Source: Alphaproteobacteria bacterium (GTDB taxonomy: Bacteria > Pseudomonadota > Alphaproteobacteria > SP197). Taken from it: 5,092 nt of DNA. Below, in pieces: positions 1 through 5,092 of this stretch. The notes beneath the pieces are model-generated. The model saw nothing but the letters and a program-made list of their open reading frames with translations, was not told where the DNA came from and did no database searches. How positions within the stretch are numbered: the stretch's first letter is position 1; the number at the start of each line of letters is the position of its first letter. The DNA is taken from positions 1-5,092 of the forward strand of contig JAJEBJ010000020.1 in the NCBI GenBank assembly GCA_022822575.1, read 5' to 3'. Position numbers and translations under genes: made by a program.

Positions 1-435
1 ATCAGGCGCGAATCCGGCGCTGCGGTGGCCATCAACGATGGCGATGTGCTGCGCCACCACGATCTTGCGAAGGTGGACGTGACGGCAGAGGGCGGCAGAC
101 CCGTCATCAGCATCTTCCAGGTGATGAAGCCGGCCACCCTCCCTTTCCGGCTGCGACTCATGGAGCGCCACCTCCTGTCGAGTCAGGCCTTCGTGCCGCT
201 TGCCGGATCAACCTATCTCGTCGCCGTGGCGCCACCTGGACCGCAACCGGGGACTGACGCCGTACGCTGCTTCGCGGCGCGCGACGGCACAGGAATCAAC
301 CTTCATCCGGGGGTCTGGCACCACCCTCTCATTGCCCTTGAAGCCAGCGACTTCCTGGTGATCGACAGGGGCACCACATTCGACGAGGACTGCGAGACCA
401 TGTCACTCTCCGATAACGACATTCTGGTGACCTGA
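1..435 (+). CDS. allA: Ureidoglycolate lyase, 5'-truncated by window edge
   Basis: This gene encodes ureidoglycolate lyase (EC 4.3.2.3), a soluble enzyme that splits ureidoglycolate into glyoxylate and urea, the last ureide step of purine breakdown. The reading frame is open from base 1, and 144 residues are visible before the TGA at 433-435. The family is usually about 160-170 residues, so roughly 20 N-terminal residues, including the start, lie outside the window. The GTG at 25 is internal, because the family-typical AINDG and HHDL segments follow it with homologous sequence continuing before it. Other matches by eye to E. coli AllA are SIFQVMKPATLP, MERHLLSSQAF and HPGVWHHPL (304-330), then a DFLVIDRG strand near the C-terminus. 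The stop lies 4 bases before the allantoicase start, which makes the product of one enzyme the substrate of the other within one transcript. Family assignment is from recalled sequence similarity and is strong. Confidence 0.93.
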   Translation: MRRESGAAVAINDGDVLRHHDLAKVDVTAEGGRPVISIFQVMKPATLPFRLRLMERHLLSSQAFVPLAGSTYLVAVAPPGPQPGTDAVRCFAARDGTGINLHPGVWHHPLIALEASDFLVIDRGTTFDEDCETMSLSDNDILVT

Positions 436-439
436 AGTG

Positions 440-1414
440 ATGAACGACGACTTCGCCTCTCGCTGGCCCAACCTGGCGGACAGCCGCCTTGGCGCCGTGG
501 CGCTTCACGCCAGCGACGCATGGTTCGCGCCCGCCGAACGCATGCTGCAGGCGACACCTGCCGAGTTTCATGCCGGTCGATACGACGATCACGGCAAGTG
601 GATGGACGGCTGGGAAACACGGCGCAAGAGGACGACTGGTCACGATTTCTGCATCGTCAGGCTTGCCGGGTGCGGACGCATCAGGGGGGTCGATATCGAC
701 ACCAGCCACTTCACCGGGAACTATCCTCCGTCGGCCTCCATCGATGCCTGCCGGAGCGATGGTGATCCCGATGAGGCGGCCGAGTGGCGCGAAATCCTTC
801 CGCCGGTGCCGCTCACGGGGGATTCCCACCATCTCCACGCCGTCGCGCATGACGGCCCGTGGACCCACGTCCGCCTCAACATCTACCCCGACGGCGGCAT
901 CGCGCGGTTGCGCGTCTATGGTTCCTTTGCCCGTGACTGGCAGGCGGGCGCCGAGGCCGATCTCGCCGCCATCGAGAATGGTGGCTGGCTGGTGGCCTGC
1001 AGCGACCGGCACTACGGCTCGCCCGCCAACATTCTCTACCCGGGAACGGGCGCCAACATGGCGGAGGGCTGGGAAACCAGCCGGAGGCGGGTGCCCGGCA
1101 ACGAGTGGGCACTCTTCCGTCTCGCCTGTCCCGGTGTCATCTCGCGGGTCGTGGTCGACACCACCCATTTCAAGGGCAACTTCCCTGACCGTTGTTCCAT
1201 CCAGGCGGCCCTGCACGAAGCAGACGATTCGTCCGCCGTCGCCTCATCCCTCTACTGGAGCGATCTTCTCGGGGAGCAGAAACTCGCCATGGACCAGGTC
1301 CATGTCTTCGAAGGCGAGGTAGCGGACCTCGGGACCGTCAGCCACGTGCGCTTCAACATGATCCCCGACGGCGGCGTCAACAGGCTGCGTCTCTTCGGCC
1401 GACCCAGGCCCTGA
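440..1414 (+). CDS. alc: Allantoicase
   Basis: This gene encodes allantoicase (allantoate amidinohydrolase, EC 3.5.3.4), which hydrolyses allantoate to ureidoglycolate and urea in the cytoplasm. The 324-residue product has the family's normal length and its two-repeat architecture. Repeat 1 spans about residues 17-161 and repeat 2 about 182-320. Paired motifs are DGWETRRKR (56-64) and EGWETSRRR (209-217), VDIDTSHFTGNYP (84-96) and VVVDTTHFKGNFP (237-249), and the HVRLNIYPDGG (from 143) and HVRFNMIPDGG (from 302) segments that end each repeat. Both repeats look intact. ATG at 440 is preferred, but an in-frame GTG at 437 directly precedes it and would add one residue. A GGTGA at 426-430, inside the end of the upstream lyase gene, can serve as ribosome binding site for either. 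The gene sits between the lyase and an FAD oxidoreductase on the same strand, consistent with an operon. Confidence 0.95.
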   Translation: MNDDFASRWPNLADSRLGAVALHASDAWFAPAERMLQATPAEFHAGRYDDHGKWMDGWETRRKRTTGHDFCIVRLAGCGRIRGVDIDTSHFTGNYPPSASIDACRSDGDPDEAAEWREILPPVPLTGDSHHLHAVAHDGPWTHVRLNIYPDGGIARLRVYGSFARDWQAGAEADLAAIENGGWLVACSDRHYGSPANILYPGTGANMAEGWETSRRRVPGNEWALFRLACPGVISRVVVDTTHFKGNFPDRCSIQAALHEADDSSAVASSLYWSDLLGEQKLAMDQVHVFEGEVADLGTVSHVRFNMIPDGGVNRLRLFGRPRP

Positions 1415-1428
1415 TTGCCTGCAGGGCC

Positions 1429-2706
1429 ATGAAGCCCCTCTCCTACTGGCTCGACACGGCGCCTGCGTTCGGCTGCGCCGAGACCGGAAGCTTGCCGGCA
1501 CGATGCGAGACGGCAGTGGTGGGTGGAGGGTTCACCGGACTGTCGGCCGCGCTCGCCATGGCCCGCGAGGGGATCGATGTCGTGGTTCTCGAAGCCGGAC
1601 GCGTGGCTGGCGCCGCGTCCGGACGCAATGGCGGACACTGCAACAACGGTCTCGTCAGACAGGTCGCAACCGTTGCCGGCGCGTTCGGTCTGGATAGGGC
1701 GCGGACGTTCTACCAGACCTTCGATCAGGCGGTGGAGACCGTCGAAAGGGTGACCCTGCGCGAGGGCATTGACTGCGACTTCCGGCGCAGCGGAAAGATC
1801 CAGCTGGCGGCAAAGCCGTCCCACTTCGACTCGCTCATCCGAACTCACGGGCTCCTCGCATCCGGGATCGATCTGCAGACCAGCCTGGTTGGGCCTGGAG
1901 ATCTTTCCGGGGAGATCGGTTCGACACGGTTTCACGGCGGCCTGGTCTACCACCAAAGCGCGATGCTCCACCCCGGACGCCTTGGCAGCGGCCTCGCCCG
2001 GGCCGCGCACCGCCACGGCGCCAGGATCTGGGAAAATACGGAAGTCACCCGCTGGCGGCGTTTGGGCAAGGGCGGCCACGAACTCGAAACGGCCATGGGC
2101 ACGCTTGAAGCGGGAAACGTCCTCGTGGCCACCGGCGCCGGAACCGGTCCCGCCTTTCCCCATCTTCATCGCCGAATCCTTGCCGTCGGCAGTTTCATCA
2201 TCGCCACCGAGCCTTTGGCGCAGCACGTGGTCGATGCGATCATGCCGACACGTCGCACAGCGGTTACCACCCGGCATATCGGAAACTACTTCCGCATGGC
2301 TCCGGACAACCGGCTGATATTCGGTGGCCGCGCCCGTTTCGCCCGTTCAGACCCGGGCTCGGACATGAAGAGCGGGCGCATCCTTGCCCGCTCCCTGAAA
2401 CAGATCTTCCCCATCCTCGGCGACGTCCGTGTCGACTACTGCTGGGGCGGGATGCTTGACATGACCATGGATCGCCTGCCCCGGGCCGGCGTCATCGAAG
2501 GCTGTCACCACGCCATGGGCTACAGTGGCCACGGTGTCCAGATGGCCGTCCACATGGGCGAGGTCATGGCGAAGGTGATGGCGGGCGACGTCGAGGCCAA
2601 TCCCTGGCGCGATCTCGCGTGGCCGGCACTGCCGGGACACGCCACCCGGGCCGCCCTGCTCCCCCTGGCGGGCGCATGGTTCCGTCTGCGCGACTTCGTC
2701 AGCTGA
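1429..2706 (+). CDS. FAD-dependent oxidoreductase, PuuB/DadA-like (COG0665)
   Basis: The 425-residue product belongs to the DAO/PuuB group of flavoenzymes, which oxidise the C-N bond of amines or amino acids and pass electrons to oxygen or a quinone. The N-terminus has SYWLDTAP (5-12), typical of this group, then the Rossmann signature VVGGGFTGLSAAL (30-42, GxGxxG at 32-37), the ribose-binding acidic residue E55 and GRNGG (65-69). Further family marks are HPGRL (181-185), YFRMAPDNRLIFGG (287-300) and GYSGHG (364-369) near the flavin. Overall it resembles E. coli gamma-glutamylputrescine oxidase along its whole length. I chose ATG 1429 because it gives the family-typical N-terminus; the frame stays open back to 1192, but that part lies over the allantoicase gene. 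The ribosome binding site is poor (AGGG only 2 bases upstream), so translational coupling to alc, 14 bases away, is likely. The substrate is unknown. It is not an HpxO-type urate hydroxylase, which belongs to a different flavoprotein family. Confidence 0.88.
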   Translation: MKPLSYWLDTAPAFGCAETGSLPARCETAVVGGGFTGLSAALAMAREGIDVVVLEAGRVAGAASGRNGGHCNNGLVRQVATVAGAFGLDRARTFYQTFDQAVETVERVTLREGIDCDFRRSGKIQLAAKPSHFDSLIRTHGLLASGIDLQTSLVGPGDLSGEIGSTRFHGGLVYHQSAMLHPGRLGSGLARAAHRHGARIWENTEVTRWRRLGKGGHELETAMGTLEAGNVLVATGAGTGPAFPHLHRRILAVGSFIIATEPLAQHVVDAIMPTRRTAVTTRHIGNYFRMAPDNRLIFGGRARFARSDPGSDMKSGRILARSLKQIFPILGDVRVDYCWGGMLDMTMDRLPRAGVIEGCHHAMGYSGHGVQMAVHMGEVMAKVMAGDVEANPWRDLAWPALPGHATRAALLPLAGAWFRLRDFVS

Positions 2707-2711
2707 CCGCC

Positions 2712-3641
2712 TCAGCGCTCCGCCATGCCGGCAAGGGTCGTCCGTGCCTCTTCGAGCAGCCATCCCCTGAATGCCTGTATCGCCGTTTCATCCGACCTCT
2801 TGCGATGATTGACGACATAGGTCTGCGTCCCGGTGGGCAGATGAAGATCGAAGGGTTTCACGAGCAGCCCTGACCGCAGATCGGCATCGACCAGCAAAGG
2901 TGTCGTCAGAACCACCCCCTGGGCCTCCACGGCGGCCTGGAGGGCGTGGCTGTGAACCGTGAAGCGCAGGCCCCGTGTGGTGTCGACACTCTTGACGTCG
3001 GCCGCGTCGAACCACTCGTCCCAGGTCGGCCAATACCCCTTGCCGGTGGGCCAATCGAGGTGAATCAGCGTGTGATGAGCGAGATCCCGGGGTTCAGTGA
3101 TGGGATGCGCACCCTGAAGCAGGGAGTGATGGCAGACCGCAAAGGCCTCCTCATCGTCGAAAAGCTTTTCGGCGGCCAGCCCGGGATAGTCACCGCCACC
3201 CCACCTGATGCCGATGTCAAAATCCTCGCGATCGAAGTCGATGAGGCGGTCAGAGGCGTCGATGAGGACATCGAGATGCGGGCAGCGTTCACGGAAACGG
3301 GCCAGCCGCGGCACCAGCCAGTTGCCGGCAAAGGTGGTCTCGGACGTGACCCGCAGAAGCGGCTCGGTCCGCGTGTCGCGCATGCGGCGGACGGCTTCCG
3401 CCACGTGGTCGAATCCCCGGCGCAGCTCCGCCATGCCGGCCAGCGCAGCCGATGTCGGCCTGATCCCGCGCCCCTCGCGCTCGAGAAGGGCGACACCGAG
3501 ATCCCTTTCGAGAAGGCGGATCTGGTGACTGACCGCTGCCGGCGTCACGTTGAGTTCAACAGCGGCGCGGGTGAGGCTCAGGTGCCTGCCGGCGGCGTCG
3601 AGCGCGCGCAGGGCATTGAGCGAAGGCAAGCGTTCATTCAT
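2712..3641 (-). CDS. LysR-family transcriptional regulator, GcvA-like
   Basis: This encodes a 309-residue LysR-type regulator, normal length for the family. The N-terminal winged helix-turn-helix covers about residues 5-65, with the recognition region in SLTRAAVELNVTPAAVSHQ (22-40) followed by IRLLERDLGVALLER. Residues from about 93 to 300 form the periplasmic-binding-like effector domain, starting at LLRVTSETTFAGNWLVPRL. The FDREDFDIGIRWGGG segment (136-150) and the PSLNALRALDAAGRH start are typical of the GcvA subgroup (glycine cleavage activator and relatives). The effector is not predictable. The ATG at 3641 is preceded on its strand by a weak AAGAA at normal spacing. The gene is divergent from the DUF1127-permease pair across 95 bases and converges on the oxidoreductase gene with 5 bases between stops. 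The usual LysR pattern suggests it controls itself and the divergent pair, though the ureide-oxidoreductase run is also possible. Confidence 0.92.
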   Translation of the reverse strand: MNERLPSLNALRALDAAGRHLSLTRAAVELNVTPAAVSHQIRLLERDLGVALLEREGRGIRPTSAALAGMAELRRGFDHVAEAVRRMRDTRTEPLLRVTSETTFAGNWLVPRLARFRERCPHLDVLIDASDRLIDFDREDFDIGIRWGGGDYPGLAAEKLFDDEEAFAVCHHSLLQGAHPITEPRDLAHHTLIHLDWPTGKGYWPTWDEWFDAADVKSVDTTRGLRFTVHSHALQAAVEAQGVVLTTPLLVDADLRSGLLVKPFDLHLPTGTQTYVVNHRKRSDETAIQAFRGWLLEEARTTLAGMAER

Positions 3642-3677
3642 TGAGATTTTCTTGAAGATCAGCGCAACACATCTCGA

Positions 3678-3705
3678 TTGAATGTGGCCTATTCCGACAC
3701 AAAAT
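3678..3705 (+). promoter_or_regulatory. Possible sigma-70-type promoter for the DUF1127-permease pair
   Basis: TTGAAT at 3678-3683 (-35, 4 of 6 consensus bases) is followed after 16 bases by CAAAAT at 3700-3705 (-10, 4 of 6). The segment is AT-richer than the coding DNA around it and lies 31 bases before the DUF1127 start codon. The match is moderate. No equally good promoter was seen for the leftward LysR gene. Confidence 0.3.
3680..3694. promoter_or_regulatory. Candidate LysR operator dyad
   Basis: A perfect inverted repeat, GAAT-N7-ATTC, lies in the divergent intergenic region between the LysR gene and the DUF1127 gene. T3679 and A3691 also fit the loose T-N11-A LysR consensus. The dyad overlaps the predicted -35 of the rightward promoter. 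Such a short dyad can occur by chance, so the operator role is inference from position. Confidence 0.3.
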
Positions 3706-3724
3706 CAAGTTCACAAACCAAACC

Positions 3725-3728
3725 GGAG
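3725..3728 (+). promoter_or_regulatory. Ribosome binding site fixing the DUF1127 start
   Basis: GGAG sits 8 bases before the ATG at 3737, the best Shine-Dalgarno match in the window. It supports translation of a short open frame that could otherwise be dismissed. Confidence 0.75.
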
Positions 3729-3736
3729 ATCAAGAA

Positions 3737-3901
3737 ATGTTTGATCGCATCCGCAAGTCCCTCGCGCGGCGCCGGGCCATCGACGAGACCGTGCGTCTCG
3801 ATCCTCACCTGCTTCGGGACATCGGTCTCGACGGTCACGCCGGCTCACCCGACCGGGTCCTTGTGATGACACGTGGTCCCTTCGACCGCTACACTCGGTG
3901 A
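3737..3901 (+). CDS. Small DUF1127 (YjiS-like) protein
   Basis: This 54-residue gene is short enough to be missed by length cut-offs. The product starts MFDRIRKSLARRRAIDE and continues to LDPHLLRDIGLDG (residues 21-33), which carries the DUF1127 hallmark of an arginine-rich amphipathic helix followed by a leucine-rich stretch ending in RDIGL. It is strongly basic, with no signal peptide or membrane segment, so it is likely cytoplasmic. Some alphaproteobacterial DUF1127 proteins are reported to affect RNA turnover and carbon or phosphate metabolism, but no role can be assigned here. The tail after residue 34 (AGSPDRVLVMTRGPFDRYTR) is longer than in the shortest members and unrecognised. GGAG at 3725-3728 supports the ATG at 3737. 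The stop is one base before the permease ATG at 3903, so the two are probably coupled, and the pair is divergent from a LysR gene. Confidence 0.85.
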   Translation: MFDRIRKSLARRRAIDETVRLDPHLLRDIGLDGHAGSPDRVLVMTRGPFDRYTR

Positions 3902-3902
3902 C

Positions 3903-4952
3903 ATGACCGTCGCCACTGGCCAGGCATCGACGACTCTTCGACGCATCGACAGGGTGTGGGCGGCATCCGCCCTCATCCTGCTCGCTGTCCTTGCCCTGGA
4001 CAGGGACCTGTTCCTTGTCTCGCTCGAGTTCCTTGCCACCAGCTGGCTCTGGACCCTGCCCTTCGTCCTCGTCTCTGCGGTGCTGGCGGCATCGATTGCC
4101 GCTACGGCCCTGGATCGCCCACTTGGCGAATCCCTGCGTCGGCGCGCCGTGCAAGCGGTGCTCATCGCCGGTGTTCTGGGTGCCCTGTCACCTTTCTGCT
4201 CTGTCAGCGTGGTGCCGCTGGTGGCCGGGCTTCTCGCGGCGGGCGTGCCACTGGCCCCCGTCATGGCCTTCTGGGTGGGTTCGCCGCTGATCGATCCGGA
4301 GATGTTCGTTCTCACCGCCGGGATCATCGACCTCCCGTTCGCGCTTGTGCGCACAGGCACGGCGATCGTCTCCGGACTCCTCGCCGGCTTTGCGACGCTG
4401 GCACTCGCCCGCCTTGCCTGGGTCAAATCCCCTCTGAAGCCCCACGTCCCCTTCGCGGATCCGGGCACGGTCTACGGCACGGGTTGCGATCTCGACACCG
4501 CCAGACCCGTCATGCTGGCCTTCTGGCGGGACCCTGAGCGGTGGAGCCGTTTCGTCGGTCAGTCCCGCGCCATCGGCCTCTTCATGGTGAAGTGGCTCAC
4601 CCTCGCTTTCATCATCGAAAGCCTGCTTCTCGCCTGGGTGCCGCCCGAGACCGCTGCCGACGTTCTCGGATCAGGCGCCTGGTGGACGGTGCCGGCAGCG
4701 GCGTTCATAGGCATGCCCACGTACCTCCATGGTTATGCTGCGGTGCCAGTCATCGACGGACTGTTGCAGCTGGGCATGGAACAGGGAGCGGCGATCGCCT
4801 TTCTCATCGGCGGCGAGATCACCAGCATTCCCACGGCCATGGCCGTCTACGTCGTCGTCCGCCGCAAGGTGTTCTCGCTCTACCTCGGTCTGGGACTTGG
4901 CGCGGCCGTCCTCATGGGCTGGTGCGTTCAGGCCCTGACCGGCCTCGTCTGA
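3903..4952 (+). CDS. COG0701 (UPF0718/DUF318) membrane permease
   Basis: The 349-residue product is an inner-membrane protein with about eight or nine hydrophobic segments, roughly at 18-33, 50-70, 84-110, 116-137, 148-170, 228-247, 261-283, 295-318 and 324-345. It has the two-half layout of COG0701 permeases, the family that includes the methylarsenite exporter ArsP. The first half carries SPFCSVSVVPLVAGLLAAGVP (residues 96-116) and GSPLIDPEMF; the second carries GMPTYLHGYAAVPVIDGLL and the GGEITSIP turn. A hydrophilic loop (about 172-215) separates the halves. Family members usually show PFCSCS-type paired cysteines; here only C99 is kept and the second is valine, so arsenic-type metal chemistry should not be assumed. 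ATG 3903 follows the DUF1127 stop by one base; GTG 3873 would overlap that gene and has no clear ribosome binding site. No ars gene is visible. The substrate is unknown. Confidence 0.88.
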   Translation: MTVATGQASTTLRRIDRVWAASALILLAVLALDRDLFLVSLEFLATSWLWTLPFVLVSAVLAASIAATALDRPLGESLRRRAVQAVLIAGVLGALSPFCSVSVVPLVAGLLAAGVPLAPVMAFWVGSPLIDPEMFVLTAGIIDLPFALVRTGTAIVSGLLAGFATLALARLAWVKSPLKPHVPFADPGTVYGTGCDLDTARPVMLAFWRDPERWSRFVGQSRAIGLFMVKWLTLAFIIESLLLAWVPPETAADVLGSGAWWTVPAAAFIGMPTYLHGYAAVPVIDGLLQLGMEQGAAIAFLIGGEITSIPTAMAVYVVVRRKVFSLYLGLGLGAAVLMGWCVQALTGLV

Positions 4953-4955
4953 CAA

Positions 4956-5092
4956 TCACAAACGACGGCGCAGGAAGAAGGCGTCGATCGACAGTGGCCC
5001 CGCACCCTTGGTCAGGGGAATGAGAAGCAGCAGAATCCACAGGGCGCGCTGATCGAGAATCTTCGCGTCGGGAACATTGTCGAACCAGGCCC
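4956..5092 (-). CDS. DoxX-family membrane protein, C-terminal fragment
   Basis: Reading leftward from the window edge, the frame gives 44 residues ending at a TGA whose complement is 4956-4958; the 5' part lies outside. The fragment runs AWFDNVPDAKILDQRALW, then the hydrophobic ILLLLIPLTKGAG, then PLSIDAFFLRRRL. A last transmembrane helix followed by (R/K)GAGPLSIDA and a short basic tail is the usual end of DoxX-family inner-membrane proteins, which have four helices and about 130-160 residues. The match is by eye to the family C-terminus only. The gene converges on the permease with 3 bases between stops, leaving no room for a separate terminator. Some DoxX genes lie in DUF2282-DUF692-DUF2063-DoxX clusters, but nothing in the window shows whether this one does. 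Confidence 0.7.
   Translation of the reverse strand, partial: AWFDNVPDAKILDQRALWILLLLIPLTKGAGPLSIDAFFLRRRL

Noticed and set aside
329..1216. 295-codon open frame on the - strand over allantoicase
   Set aside because: It is a shadow of the alc frame, without domain similarity or a ribosome binding site worth noting.
1192..1428. Long N-terminal extension of the oxidoreductase frame starting at 1192
   Set aside because: It overlaps most of the C-terminal half of repeat 2 of allantoicase and encodes low-complexity arginine-rich sequence. The family-typical N-terminus begins at ATG 1429.
1252..2277. 341-codon open frame on the - strand across alc and the oxidoreductase
   Set aside because: It is antisense to two clear genes, has no recognisable domain, and long antisense frames are expected in GC-rich DNA.
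1429..2706. FAD-dependent urate hydroxylase (HpxO) as the third gene of a purine cluster
   Set aside because: HpxO is in the aromatic hydroxylase flavoprotein family. This protein has the DAO/PuuB signatures and matches along its full length.
2946..3644. 232-codon open frame on the + strand inside the LysR gene
   Set aside because: It is antisense to a complete LysR protein with an intact helix-turn-helix and effector domain.
3678..3866. 62-codon + strand frame starting at the intergenic region
   Set aside because: It begins inside the predicted promoter, has no ribosome binding site and competes with the well supported DUF1127 frame.
3711..4468. Two - strand open frames (147 and 207 codons) over the DUF1127 and permease genes
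   Set aside because: Their low-complexity serine, arginine and alanine content and lack of domains mark them as shadows of the + strand genes.
3903..4952. Naming the permease arsP
   Set aside because: The fold family fits, but the cysteine motif differs and no arsenic-resistance gene is nearby.

Overview
This is a GC-rich, densely packed chromosomal segment, most like an alphaproteobacterium. The reasons are high GC with strong G/C third-position bias, a small arginine-rich DUF1127 protein, a GcvA-like LysR regulator and a COG0701 permease. The taxonomic guess is tentative because the window carries no rRNA or tRNA. I see no mobile element, CRISPR array, tRNA or rRNA.

Region 1 (1-2706, + strand) is a tight three-gene run. 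It holds the 3' part of a ureidoglycolate lyase gene (allA), a complete allantoicase gene (alc), and an FAD-dependent amine/amino-acid oxidoreductase of the PuuB/DadA type (COG0665). The gaps are 4 and 14 bases, so co-transcription is likely. Allantoicase splits allantoate into ureidoglycolate and urea, and ureidoglycolate lyase turns ureidoglycolate into glyoxylate and a second urea. The run therefore encodes the last two steps of the ureide branch of purine catabolism. The role of the oxidoreductase next to them is not evident from sequence.

Region 2 (2712-3641, - strand) is a complete LysR-family regulator resembling GcvA. It converges on the oxidoreductase gene with only 5 bases between the stop codons.

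Region 3 (3642-3736) is a 95-base divergent intergenic region, AT-richer than its surroundings. It contains a GAAT-N7-ATTC dyad, a plausible sigma-70-type promoter reading right, and a strong ribosome binding site.

Region 4 (3737-4952, + strand) starts with a 54-residue DUF1127 gene, which is easily missed because of its size. One base after it comes a COG0701 (UPF0718/DUF318) membrane permease of about 349 residues. The two are almost certainly co-transcribed, and the divergent LysR protein is a candidate regulator.

Region 5 (4956-5092, - strand) is the C-terminal 44 residues of a probable DoxX-family membrane protein. It converges on the permease gene with a 3-base gap and is cut by the window end.

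I see no clearly new biological system. The points most worth following up are the oxidoreductase linked to ureide genes, the DUF1127-permease pair opposite the LysR gene, and the altered cysteine motif of the permease.
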